Shown: one piece after another, positions 30,401 through 37,761 of the stretch | Layout of the letters: every line of letters starts with the position of its first letter | Numbering within the stretch: the first letter of the stretch is position 1 | From: VRUE01 sp033856275 | Lineage (GTDB): Bacteria > Actinomycetota > Thermoleophilia > Solirubrobacterales > 70-9 | Length of the DNA stretch: 41,727 nucleotides | NCBI GenBank assembly: GCA_033856275.1 | Contig: JAWVFJ010000015.1 | Location: 1 to 41,727, forward strand | Direction of reading: 5' to 3' | Program-made: the position numbers and the translations under genes | Notes under the pieces: model-generated | Seen by the model: only the letters and a program-made list of their open reading frames with translations | What the model was told of the DNA's origin: nothing | The model's database searches: none

Positions 30401-32095
30401 ATCTCGCCCTCCAACAATCACGACCTCTACTCGATCGAGGATCTCGCCGAGCTGATCGACGAGCTGAAGACGGTCAACCCCGACGTGCGCGTCTCGGTCA
30501 AGGTCCCGGTGGTGCCGAACATCGGCACGATCGGCCTCGGCATCGCCAAGGCCGGCGCCGACATCATCACCCTCTCGGGCTTCGAGGGCGGCACCGGCGC
30601 CGCCCGCCAGCACGCCCTGCGCCACGTTGGCCTGCCCTCGGACATCGGCACCCGTGCCGTGCACCGGGCGCTGATGGAGGCCGGCCTGCGCAACCGGGTC
30701 GAGATCTGGGCCGACGGCGGCTACCGCCACGGCCACGACGTCGTCAAGCTGCACTGCCTCGGCGCCAACCGGGTCGGCTTCGGCACCCTGGCGATGGTCA
30801 GCCTCGGCTGCACGATCTGCCGCGGCTGCCAGCTCGATACCTGTCACGTCGGCATCGCGACCCAGATCGAGACGGTCGAGCAGGCCCAGGAGCACGGCCT
30901 GAAGAAGTTCACCCCGCAGGAGATCGACACTGCCGCCGAGAGCTGCGCCCGCTTCTTCCAGGCGATGGGCGAGGAGGTCAAGCAGGTCGTCGCCTCGCTC
31001 GGCTACGAGCGCGCTCAGGACCTGGTCGGCCGCTACGACCTGCTCGAGCAGGTCGCCCACCACGACACGGTCGACCTGGCGCCGCTGATCACGCCGCTGG
31101 AGGAGTTCCTCGACCTCGAGCCGATCGACCTGCCCGTCGCCGAGACGGAGGAGACGCGCGCCGAGGCGGGCATGGTCGTCGCGCGGCCGATCCGCATGGA
31201 GGCAAAGCAGGCCTCGACCCAGATTGCCGGGCTGGCCGGCGACATCTGCTCCGGGCGCACGATCCGCAACGAGTTCCCCCGTGCCACCGACGCCAACGAC
31301 CGCGTGCTGGGTTCCGAGCTCTCCGGCGCGATCGCCCGCTCACGCATCTTTGAAGACGGCCCCGAGTCCAACGACGACGTGCTGGCCAGCCTCGAGTTCA
31401 ACGGCGGCTCGGTCGCCGGCCAGGGGCTCGGCGCCTTCAATTCCTACGGCGTCGCGATCCGGGTCGAGGGCGGTGCCCAGGACGGCGTCGGCAAGGGGAT
31501 GCTCGGCGGCAGCGTCGCCGTGCTCAAGGGCAAGGGCGCCAAGGGCCAGCGGGTCAACGGCTCGGTTGGCAAGTCCTTTGCCTATGGCGCCCAGCGCGGC
31601 CGCCTCTTCGTGCAGGGTTCGGCCGACTCGCGCTTCTGCATCCGCCTCTCCGGCGCCGACGTGGTGCTCGCCGGTGAGCCGGAGGAGTCGATTGACGACA
31701 GTCGCGGCTGCGTCGTCGACCGGGCCAACGCTAAGGGCTTCGCCTTCGAGTACATGACCTCGGGTCGCGCGATCGTGCTCGGCGACCTCGGGCCGTGGGC
31801 TTGCGCCGGGATGACCGGCGGCCGCGTCTACGTCCGCCAAAACGCTTTCGGCATCGACGCCGAGGCGATCCAGCGCCGCCTCGGCGAGGGCGCCAAGGTC
31901 GAGCTAAAAGAGCTAGACGCCGAGGGCCTGCTCGACGTCGACGACCTGCTCGGGGCGTATGCGAACGAACTTCGCGCTACCAGTCAGGACGATGAGGCTG
32001 AGCGTGTCCTCGGGCTGGCGGCGGCTGCCAAAGACAACTTCATGATGGTCGTTCCCCACAGGGTCCAGGCGGACCCGAGCATTTCTACTGAGTAG
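27428..32095 (+). CDS. gltB: Glutamate synthase large subunit
   Basis: The 1555-aa enzyme makes two glutamates from glutamine and 2-oxoglutarate. The N-terminal class II glutaminase has its nucleophile at Cys38 (KDACAIYA) after a propeptide, with TIGCFGHNRYSTNTWPSF and MLGHNGEINT downstream. The FMN domain spans roughly 800-1180 (SSMSFGSQSEPAFRAYAEA, FEGGTGAA, ADGGYRHG). The 3Fe-4S cysteines are Cys1128, Cys1134 and Cys1139 (C-x5-C-x4-C), with an extra Cys1131. The C-terminal GXGXG helix domain runs to about 1500. GTG 27428 is preferred over TTG 27374 because of its Shine-Dalgarno site. No small subunit (gltD) follows; two inverted repeats do. Confidence 0.95.
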   Translation: MSHTQSRELHGEGPVRYSPERAYRPLVSPPSVEDKDACAIYASVRKDATPSHAPIELAIPALQKMLHRAGNVDGEGDGCGLLLDLPRKIWAEEVRSGGHDPSLTLDDAFAVAHIFVERSQDLERIQHDARELLGQGGFRILAERIGVVNSPALGPTAREEEPHFWQLAGLVADASRRDHVLFDLLIELEERLGVHVPSFSATTCVYKVMGAPKVLGDYYPDLRDERFETIGCFGHNRYSTNTWPSFKRVQPFSMLGHNGEINTITQLRQEAKMLGVPIHPDGSDSQDLNRTIDTLVSRDGLSLAEAMEMIVPPIVNEIRSLPDELHRFYMYLRQAMGPFAQGPVALIARHASECVFSSDALGLRPLWQVETGDDFVFSSEPGVVPVKAMVAEPKPLAPGEKALVIIDRERKRSTLHAHDAMLRIVRESWLRRNGADEAAAYDRALMTGGPLEGEEVPGYSDAGPEEPVKVVDRVLAGFGWQRDDVKLVQQMASNGSEPVGSLGYDGPLAALSPERQNLADYFKETVAVVTNPAIDREREMEHFSTRTVYGRRPSLGAAGEDTGTVEASFPVILGGHHGLAPLSDKTYRAIARRHHTYLLEDLWEEFRGRADAVDISLLESETTRGAIERIKQEAVKKVRDGAELLVLTDRTVYDADRRYLDPHLATSAVDQALKGFKVELGEENLRRRCGLVLRSAAIRNVHDAMLALGLGANGVCPYTMVEVICVEDYESDVSNLCDALTKGIEKVISTIGIHEVRGYARQFSSIGVKPELTEIFMTEAFAASDRAGVGFAALDEDTNERARILAGDEDAKPAKTFRFYPKVYKAAIATANGTGSYEDYSQKVRDLEQQSPISMRHIMGLKGDRDPIDPANVDAGIGHHDYPVVISSMSFGSQSEPAFRAYAEAAKSINVLCVNGEGGEIRDMYGHYRKWRGQQVASGRFGVSAEMLNSSYLAEIKIGQGAKPGEGGHLPGKKVSEKVAAARNAAPGTDLISPSNNHDLYSIEDLAELIDELKTVNPDVRVSVKVPVVPNIGTIGLGIAKAGADIITLSGFEGGTGAARQHALRHVGLPSDIGTRAVHRALMEAGLRNRVEIWADGGYRHGHDVVKLHCLGANRVGFGTLAMVSLGCTICRGCQLDTCHVGIATQIETVEQAQEHGLKKFTPQEIDTAAESCARFFQAMGEEVKQVVASLGYERAQDLVGRYDLLEQVAHHDTVDLAPLITPLEEFLDLEPIDLPVAETEETRAEAGMVVARPIRMEAKQASTQIAGLAGDICSGRTIRNEFPRATDANDRVLGSELSGAIARSRIFEDGPESNDDVLASLEFNGGSVAGQGLGAFNSYGVAIRVEGGAQDGVGKGMLGGSVAVLKGKGAKGQRVNGSVGKSFAYGAQRGRLFVQGSADSRFCIRLSGADVVLAGEPEESIDDSRGCVVDRANAKGFAFEYMTSGRAIVLGDLGPWACAGMTGGRVYVRQNAFGIDAEAIQRRLGEGAKVELKELDAEGLLDVDDLLGAYANELRATSQDDEAERVLGLAAAAKDNFMMVVPHRVQADPSISTE

Positions 32096-32101
32096 GGACC
32101 G

Positions 32102-32211
32102 GCCGCGGAGGGCGGATGCCTCCTCCTGCGGAACCCGCGCCAGCACTCCCGAAGGGGTCGAGGTTTAGTTGCTCACAAGTTCCGCCGGAGGAGGCATCCG
32201 CCCTCCGCGGC
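32102..32211 (+). repeat. Long inverted repeat element C
   Basis: A 33-bp stem with one mismatch joins 32102-32134 to 32179-32211 around a 44-nt loop. The loop-side part of the stem reads TGCCTCCTCC. The loop begins CCGCG and ends AGTTGCTCACAA. It starts 6 nt after the gltB stop. The loop ends match those of element D read on the other strand. Confidence 0.85.
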
Positions 32212-32283
32212 AGGACGCTCTCGTGCGAGACGCTCTTCTTGCTCTTGCTGGCCATATGAGGTCATCCGCAGTTCGGACCCGGA

Positions 32284-32386
32284 TAGGCGAACGAGTGCCC
32301 CTCCAGAGGAACTTGTGAGCAACTGAGCTTTGGGCCCTAGCTGGGATTCCGACGCGGGTTCCGCCGGAGGGGCACTCGTTCGCCTA
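32284..32386 (-). repeat. Long inverted repeat element D, reversed relative to C
   Basis: A 29-bp stem with two mismatches joins 32284-32312 to 32358-32386 around a 45-nt loop. Read on the minus strand, it shares GCGGAACCCGCG and AGTTGCTCACAAGTTCC with element C, whereas the outer 13 or so stem bases are unrelated to C. The right arm ends on the TAG stop (32386-32384) of the coiled-coil gene. Between C and D, 32212-32283 shows no feature I can name. Confidence 0.85.
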
Positions 32387-32800
32387 GCGCGTCGTGGTGA
32401 GGAGGTCAGCTATTGCCCGGACCTCACGGAGGAGGCCGTCGAGCATCTGCTCCGTGTGCGTGTGGATGCGCCACTCGGCGTACTTGCGGTCTTGCTCGAC
32501 TTGGTCCAGGCGCTGCTCTAGGGCGTCGGTGCGGGAGTTGACCTTGTCGATGCGCTTGTTCAGGCGCTTCTCGGTCTTGCGGACGCGGCGTTTGAGGAGA
32601 AAGGTGGTCTCCTCGCGGATCGCGTCGAGTTCTCGACGGAGGGCGGTTTCGTCGATGCCGCTCTCCTGTTCGATGAGCATCTCCTCTACGCCGATGCGGA
32701 CGCGCTCGATCTCGGCGTGGAGGCGTTCACGGGCTCGCTCGGCTGCTACCTCGGGAGGCTCCGGTGAGGCTGGCTCGCCCGCTGTCGGGAAACGATCCAC
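32384..32800 (-). CDS. Coiled-coil protein of unknown function
   Basis: The 138-aa product is almost wholly helical and highly charged. It has two coiled-coil stretches, about 18-70 (AAERARERLHAEIERVRIGV, LRRELDAIREETTFL) and 72-120 (KRRVRKTEKRLNKRIDKVNS and DALEQRLDQVEQDRKYAEWR). No signal or membrane segment is present. It could be a cytoplasmic scaffold. The start is GTG at 32800, with TAGCAT ending 6 nt upstream on the minus strand. Its stop codon lies in the end of inverted repeat D, so the repeat probably ends its mRNA. Confidence 0.7.
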   Translation of the reverse strand: MDRFPTAGEPASPEPPEVAAERARERLHAEIERVRIGVEEMLIEQESGIDETALRRELDAIREETTFLLKRRVRKTEKRLNKRIDKVNSRTDALEQRLDQVEQDRKYAEWRIHTHTEQMLDGLLREVRAIADLLTTTR

Positions 32801-32925
32801 GCCGCCATGCTACGGGCGGAAGAGGCCGGAATTTCCGGAAAGCCGGGCGCCGCCTCCTCAGCGCCCGCGAGGACGCGCCAATCATCCCGGCGATCTCGCG
32901 TCCTCGCTTCTGCGTCCGGGGGCGG

Positions 32926-33456
32926 CTAGCGTTCGAGCGTGAAGAGGCAGTAGCGGCCGATCGCCAGTTCGTCGCCGTCGCCGAGGCGTCCCCAGTCGAC
33001 GATCTCGCCGTTGAGGAAGACGCCGTTGAGGCTGCGATCGTCGAGGACGCGCAGGGAGTCGGGTTGCTCGGAGACGATCAAGGCGTGGCGCCGCGAGACG
33101 CTGGGGTCGTCGAGGCGGATGTCAGCGGTGGCGCTGCGACCAATCCTGGTCCAGCCCTGCTTGATCGTGAAGATCGTAATCTCATCGTTCTCCTCGCAAA
33201 GAGCGACATAGCGACCTGAGCCGGGGAGCATCGTCCGCGCCATCGACAGCCAATCCGGGGCACTGGTCTCGACCGGGAGCGCCATTTCGGCGGTCTGACC
33301 GTGCTCCTGCATCGCCTCGAAGATCGAATCGCGGCGGTACTCGGTTGCCCCGCAGCGGGGGCACTCTGGCAGCTGGTCGGGCTCCCTTAGCGATAGCTGC
33401 GAGCCGCAGGACGCACAAAAGTAGGTTCCCGATCCGGGGACCGTGCCTGCGGACAA
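32926..33456 (-). CDS. FHA-domain protein with N-terminal zinc ribbon
   Basis: The 176-aa protein starts with a zinc ribbon (YFCASCGSQL and LPECPRCGATEYRR, four cysteines, about 12-38). A linker with an SIFEAMQEHGQTAE segment follows. The C-terminal FHA domain (about 95-176) carries the phosphothreonine-binding residues in IGRSATADIRLDDPSVSRRHA and DDRSLNGVFLNGE. Such proteins read Ser/Thr kinase signals in actinobacteria; no kinase gene is adjacent. The start is TTG at 33456. A later start would cut into the zinc ribbon, so this is kept, with moderate doubt. The region 33457-33614 holds only the promoter of the next gene. Confidence 0.8.
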   Translation of the reverse strand: MSAGTVPGSGTYFCASCGSQLSLREPDQLPECPRCGATEYRRDSIFEAMQEHGQTAEMALPVETSAPDWLSMARTMLPGSGRYVALCEENDEITIFTIKQGWTRIGRSATADIRLDDPSVSRRHALIVSEQPDSLRVLDDRSLNGVFLNGEIVDWGRLGDGDELAIGRYCLFTLER

Positions 33457-33599
33457 ATTGTCAACGTCACTACCGGGGCTGGGGCTGGTGATGATGCTGA
33501 CTCCTTCCCGACGCCTCCGTTCGAGCGATACTAGCTGGGCGTTTGGGACGTCGCATCAGGGGTTTCCCGCAGATGACGGCCGCGAAACCTTCGCCGGCA

Positions 33600-33605
33600 T
33601 AGAAT
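33600..33605 (+). promoter_or_regulatory. -10 element TAGAAT before the SRPBCC gene
   Basis: TAGAAT ends 9 nt before the ATG at 33615, with no purine-rich ribosome-binding site between. Confidence 0.45.
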
Positions 33606-33614
33606 CGCGCCGCG

Positions 33615-34133
33615 ATGGGCCCGGTCAGCGCCGAGATCGAGATTGACGTGCCGCGCCAGCGCGCCTTCGACGCGATCGCCGACCTGGCGCTGCGTCCCGC
33701 CTTTACCGGCCACTTCATCAGCGACTTCCACCTGACCCGGATCGAGCCCCGCGGAGTCGGCGCCGGCGCACGGTTCCGCTTTGCGGTGCGGCCGCGGCGC
33801 GTCTGGATGGACACGACGATCGTTGAGGTCGAGGAGCCCCATCGCCTGCTCGAGCACGGGCGCGGCGGCCGTGGCAACCGCATTCCCTCGACCACGCTCT
33901 GGGAGTTGACCGAGGGCCCCGGCACATTGACCACGGTCCGCGTCTCTTACTGGACCGAGCCCTCCAATCCGATCGATCGCGGCCTCGAGCTGCTCTCCGC
34001 AGCGTCGATCCCATACGAGCGGGGCTGGCGTGAGGCGTTGCGGCGGCTGCGTGATCAGCTGGAGTCGGGCGAGCTCGATCGGCATCGCCTCACAGTCGCG
34101 GGCGGCAACCCCCACGCGACCGGTATTCCCTGA
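33615..34133 (+). CDS. SRPBCC (polyketide cyclase/START-like) family protein
   Basis: The 172-aa protein has the helix-grip fold pattern: AEIEIDVPRQRAFDAIADLA at the start, TRIEPRGVGAGARFRFAV, DTTIVEVEEPHRLLEHGR, a strand LTTVRVSYWTE and a long C-terminal helix (ERGWREALRRLRDQLESG). This fold binds hydrophobic ligands; the ligand and reaction cannot be told. Start at ATG 33615 follows TAGAAT. It is followed after 28 nt by a lipoprotein gene in the same direction with its own -10 element. Confidence 0.8.
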   Translation: MGPVSAEIEIDVPRQRAFDAIADLALRPAFTGHFISDFHLTRIEPRGVGAGARFRFAVRPRRVWMDTTIVEVEEPHRLLEHGRGGRGNRIPSTTLWELTEGPGTLTTVRVSYWTEPSNPIDRGLELLSAASIPYERGWREALRRLRDQLESGELDRHRLTVAGGNPHATGIP

Positions 34134-34161
34134 GCCCGGTCTTATAGGCTCTCGCCCGCCG

Positions 34162-34710
34162 ATGTCCCGTCGCACCCGACTCGTTCTGCAGCTGCTTGCC
34201 GCCCTTGCGCTGGGGACCTTGGCCCTCACCGTCTCCGCTTGCGGCTACTCGAGCGACTCAAAGAGCGTGGTCGAGGGTGAGGTCGTCAAGCTCGGCGAGC
34301 TCAAGTACCAGGTGGTCTTCTCGCGCTTTCTCAACATCAATGACAACGAGGACTCCGCCTACCTGGCCGGCCAGCCCACCCCCAAGAAAGGCTCGGCCTA
34401 CTTCGGTGTCTTCCTCGAAGTCCAGAACAAGAGCGAAGGGACCCAGAAACTAGCCGACTCCTTTGTGATCACCGACGCGGGCGGCCAGCCCTTCGAAGCG
34501 ATCCCCTCCGAAAGCCTCTACGCCTTCCCTCTCGGCGGCGAGGTCGAATCGCAGGAACCGATCCCGGCGCCAGACTCGACTCCCCAGCAGGGCCCAATCG
34601 AGGGTACGCTAGTGCTCTTCGAACTGCCTGCCAGCGCCTCCGAGAATCGCCCGCTAACGCTCTCCATTGCCGGTCCCGAAGGGCCGGCCGAAGTCACGCT
34701 CGATCTCTAA
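34162..34710 (+). CDS. Putative lipoprotein with DUF4352-like domain
   Basis: From the ATG at 34162 the protein is 182 aa. A lipoprotein signal peptide (RLVLQLLAALALGTLALTVSAC) gives a lipidated Cys near residue 24. The mature part has an immunoglobulin-like pattern (GSAYFGVFLEVQNKSEGTQK, SFVITDAGGQPFEAI, LVLFELPASASENRPLTLSI) like DUF4352 domains, which are surface proteins of unknown function. TAGGCT (34145-34150) lies 11 nt before the ATG. It is convergent with the penicillin-binding-protein gene, with only 6 nt between the stops. Confidence 0.8.
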   Translation: MSRRTRLVLQLLAALALGTLALTVSACGYSSDSKSVVEGEVVKLGELKYQVVFSRFLNINDNEDSAYLAGQPTPKKGSAYFGVFLEVQNKSEGTQKLADSFVITDAGGQPFEAIPSESLYAFPLGGEVESQEPIPAPDSTPQQGPIEGTLVLFELPASASENRPLTLSIAGPEGPAEVTLDL

Positions 34711-34716
34711 CTGCGC

Positions 34717-36450
34717 CTAGAGGCCCGCCGAAAGCACTTCCGAGGCCGCCGGGGCGGCGACTTCGCCGCCGGCCGCTTCCGCTTCGACCAGCAGCACTCC
34801 GACCGCGAGCTTGCCGCCTTCGGCGGGGGCAAAGGCGGCGAACCAAGCGTCCTTGCGTTGCTGGGGGTGCGGGGAGTTCTCTTCGCCCGGCTTCGGTCCC
34901 AGCTCAGCGGTGCCCGTCTTGCCCGCCACCTGGGCCTCCGAGATCGCACCGGCGGTCCCGGTGCCGCCGGTGACCACGCCCACCATCAGTTCGGTCAGTT
35001 CGTCGGCCACCTGCTCCGACATCACCCGCACCGGCTTGGCCTCCGGTCGCAGCTTCTTGTTGGCCACGATCGAGGTCGGCTCGCGAACGCCGCCGTTGCT
35101 GATCGTCTGCGCCACGCTCGCCATCTCGAGCGGCGTGGCGAGCACCTCGCCCTGGCCGATCGCGCTGACGCCGAGGTCGACTTCTTCGCCGATTTCGGTC
35201 GGGATCGTCGATTCGGCCGGTTCGACCTGGGCGATGATTTTCGACGCGTAGAGCGACGGCGGCGAGTTGAAGCCGAAGCGTTCCGCGGTCGCGACCAGCT
35301 CGTCGTTGCCGATTGCCGGTCCAAGTGGGACGAAGTCGGCATTGCAGGACTCGGCGAAGGCCTCGCGGAAGGTGCCGCCGCAGTACTCGCCGTTGGCGTT
35401 TTCGATGAAGCGACCGCCGACGTTGACCCCGCTGGTGATTTCGAATTCGTCGTCGAGCGAGACGACGCCCTTTTGCAGGGCGGCGGTGGTGGTGATCATC
35501 TTGAAGGTCGAGCCCGGTGGCTGGGGTGCCGAGAAGGCCTGGCCGGCCAGGGCCCGCACGTCGCCGTTGCGGGCGTCGAGCACGGCGATGCCGCCGACCT
35601 GGCCGGCCAGAGCTGACACGGCTGTTTCCTGCAGGCCGACGTCGATCGTCGTCTTCACCGGCGCTCCGGCTTTCGGTTCAGCTTCGGCGATCGTCCGCGA
35701 CGAGCCGTTGGCGTCGCCGACAGCGAGCAGCGAGCCACCGGGCTTGCCGGCGAGCCGGGCGTTGAAGGCCTGCTCGAGACCGCTGATTCCAACTGGGGTT
35801 TCGGGTGCGAACCCCTGACGGGCGAGCGCTTCGGCTTCGTCTTCGTCGGCGCTGCCGACTTCGCCGGTGACGTCGATCGCAGCGCTGCCGATCGGGTGGG
35901 CGCGAGCTTCCGCCGGGCCCTCGGCAAGCGGTGTGCCGTCGGCCGCAAGTATCGGTGCGCGAGGGGCCAGATCGATCTGGCTTTCAAGGTGCTCGCCGGG
36001 ACGCAGGCCGGGGAAGACGAGGCTTTCGTCCCAGGCAACTCCGCCTTCGTCGAAGGGCAGGGCGACGTCCGCTGCAACTGTGCCGAAGGCGACTGTGGCG
36101 GCGACCAGTGGCACTGGCACGACGGTTTTGCCAGCGCGCGAGGAGGTGTTTCCGGGGGAGTCCGCCCGCAGTGAGCCGAGCGTCGCGATGTCGGCAGCAG
36201 TGCGGTAGGTGGTGACGAAGTCATTGAGTTCGATGCGGCGCCGAGAGGAGGGGTTCAACTCCTTGTACATGGCGGCGAATTCGTCGCGTTCCCAAGCCCG
36301 CGTGAAGCGCTCCGCGGCTTCCTTCTCCGGCGACCCGGGGATACCGGCCATCGCGCCGATCACGAAGGCGACGAGGGCGATCAGGCTGAGGGGAAGCGCG
36401 CGGGTGGTGAGACGGCGGCGCCGCTCCATTTCGGAGGGACGGGCACTCAT
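34717..36450 (-). CDS. Class B penicillin-binding protein (transpeptidase) with NTF2-like N-domain
   Basis: The 577-aa protein has a short cytoplasmic tail, one membrane anchor (about 18-37, LPLSLIALVAFVIGAMAG) and an NTF2/MecA-N-like domain (about 42-150, AAERFTRAWERDEFAAMYKE). A transpeptidase domain follows. The active-site triad motifs are Ser314-T-F-Lys317, Ser368-C-Asn370 and Lys511-T-Gly513. It should cross-link peptidoglycan outside the membrane and bind beta-lactams. Relatives include PbpA-like elongation or division enzymes with MecA-type N-domains. TACCTT lies 9 nt before the ATG on the minus strand, and inverted repeat E lies just upstream. It diverges from the MarP-like protease gene. 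Confidence 0.9.
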   Translation of the reverse strand: MSARPSEMERRRRLTTRALPLSLIALVAFVIGAMAGIPGSPEKEAAERFTRAWERDEFAAMYKELNPSSRRRIELNDFVTTYRTAADIATLGSLRADSPGNTSSRAGKTVVPVPLVAATVAFGTVAADVALPFDEGGVAWDESLVFPGLRPGEHLESQIDLAPRAPILAADGTPLAEGPAEARAHPIGSAAIDVTGEVGSADEDEAEALARQGFAPETPVGISGLEQAFNARLAGKPGGSLLAVGDANGSSRTIAEAEPKAGAPVKTTIDVGLQETAVSALAGQVGGIAVLDARNGDVRALAGQAFSAPQPPGSTFKMITTTAALQKGVVSLDDEFEITSGVNVGGRFIENANGEYCGGTFREAFAESCNADFVPLGPAIGNDELVATAERFGFNSPPSLYASKIIAQVEPAESTIPTEIGEEVDLGVSAIGQGEVLATPLEMASVAQTISNGGVREPTSIVANKKLRPEAKPVRVMSEQVADELTELMVGVVTGGTGTAGAISEAQVAGKTGTAELGPKPGEENSPHPQQRKDAWFAAFAPAEGGKLAVGVLLVEAEAAGGEVAAPAASEVLSAGL

Positions 36451-36467
36451 ATTGCTTGAAAGGTATT

Positions 36468-36586
36468 GGAGGGGCCGGGTGCCTCTCCCGCTTGCTGGGT
36501 TTTTCGCCTGGCGCGTTATTTCTCTCGCCGAGTGGGCTGTGCGAAAAACATGACGCCGCTGCGCAGGAGAGGCACCCGGCCCCTCC
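36468..36586. repeat. Long inverted repeat element E (nested stems)
   Basis: A perfect 21-bp outer stem joins 36468-36488 to 36566-36586, with TGCCTCTCC at its loop end. A perfect 9-bp inner stem, GTTTTTCGC with GCGAAAAAC, joins 36499-36507 to 36541-36549. The architecture, the CGCTTG preceding the inner arm and the T5CG/CGA5 inner arms match element A. It fills the divergent region between the penicillin-binding-protein and MarP-like genes, ending 19 nt before the ATG at 36606. Confidence 0.85.
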
Positions 36587-36605
36587 TTCCTGATTCCATT
36601 GCCAT

Positions 36606-37751
36606 ATGACCGTTCTCGATTGGGCGATCGTCGCGTTCACGTTGGCGCTTGGCTTGTGGGGCTTCCGGCAGGGGCTGATTGTCGGGACGCTGACGCTGAT
36701 TGGGTTCGGGGTCGGAGCTTTTGTTGGGAGCCGGGTTGGGCCGCTGGTGCTGAATCAGGGAGCGGAGTCTCCTTATGCGCCATTGTGCGCCGCTTTGGGG
36801 GCGCTGCTGGGCGGGGCGCTGGTGGCGGTAACGCTTGAGAGTTTGGCGCTGACCCTGCGTGCGCGGTTGATTCGTCGCGATGGCTTTCTGCACCTCGCGG
36901 ACGGGGCTGGTGGGGCAGCGTTGATCGCTGCGGTGGCGTTGGGGCTGGTTTGGGTCTTTGGCTCTGTGGCGCTGCACGCCCCGGGGACGGCGCAGCTACG
37001 CATCGATGTGCAGCGCTCGTTGATTTTGCGCAGTCTCAACGAGGTGCTGCCACCGTCGGGACCGATTCTGCAGGCGCTCGATCGCGTTGATCCGGCGCCT
37101 TCGATCATCGGACCAGCAGCCCCGGTCGCCGCGCCGGATTCGGCGATTGTCGATGACCCCGACGTGGTCGCCGCGGAAAGCTCCGTGGTGCGTGTGCTTG
37201 GGACGGCTTGTGGGCTCGGCGTCGAGGGCTCGGGCTGGGTGGCGGAGCCTGGCCTGATCGTTACCAACGCGCACGTCGTCGCTGGCGAGGACGACACCAC
37301 TGTGACTACGTCCGGTGGCGCCTCCCTGCCGGCGACAGCGATCCACTACGACCCGGAAAACGATCTCGCCCTCCTGCGGGTGGACGCCGATTTGCCCACG
37401 CTCGCGCTCGCACCCGAACCAAGCTCCGGCACGGCCGCGGCGGTGCTCGGCTATCCGGAGAACGGCCCCTACTCCGTCGCGCCAGCCCGCCTCGGCGAGA
37501 CCCGCGACACGATCAGCGAGGACTCCTACGGTCGCGGGCCGATCCGCCGCCCGATCGTCTCCCTGCGCGGCAGCGTTCGCAGCGGCAACTCCGGTGGTCC
37601 CCTGGTCGACAACCGGGGCCGCGTCCTGGGCACCGTCTTCGCCGCCACCACAACCGGCACCTCCGGCGGCTTCGCTGTCCCTGACGAAGTAGTCGAGGCC
37701 GCCCTCGACGGCTCGCTTTCCCCAGTCGATACTGGGCCCTGCACAAGCTGA
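36606..37751 (+). CDS. MarP-like membrane serine protease (CvpA domain plus trypsin-like domain)
   Basis: The 381-aa protein has a CvpA-like membrane domain of four segments (1-125, from MTVLDWAIVAFTLALGLWGF), a linker and a trypsin-like domain (about 185-375). The catalytic triad is His223 (TNAHVV), Asp253 (NDLALL) and Ser329 (GNSGGP). Cys198 in LGTACGLG and a C-terminal Cys may be paired. The layout is that of mycobacterial MarP, which acts outside the membrane in acid and oxidative stress and processes a peptidoglycan hydrolase. The equivalent target here is unknown; the M23 peptidase at 19012 is one candidate by type only. Confidence 0.9.
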   Translation: MTVLDWAIVAFTLALGLWGFRQGLIVGTLTLIGFGVGAFVGSRVGPLVLNQGAESPYAPLCAALGALLGGALVAVTLESLALTLRARLIRRDGFLHLADGAGGAALIAAVALGLVWVFGSVALHAPGTAQLRIDVQRSLILRSLNEVLPPSGPILQALDRVDPAPSIIGPAAPVAAPDSAIVDDPDVVAAESSVVRVLGTACGLGVEGSGWVAEPGLIVTNAHVVAGEDDTTVTTSGGASLPATAIHYDPENDLALLRVDADLPTLALAPEPSSGTAAAVLGYPENGPYSVAPARLGETRDTISEDSYGRGPIRRPIVSLRGSVRSGNSGGPLVDNRGRVLGTVFAATTTGTSGGFAVPDEVVEAALDGSLSPVDTGPCTS

Positions 37752-37761
37752 GAGCCCGTCA

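Noticed and set aside
32102..32386. CRISPR array or tandem repeat
   Set aside because: Only two copies in opposite orientation with unlike stems; no regularly spaced direct repeats occur anywhere in the window.
7601..36586. Interpretation of the five long inverted repeats as simple MITEs or IS ends
   Set aside because: Outer arms differ between copies, no clear target-site duplications are visible and no transposase is present; kept as an open family instead.
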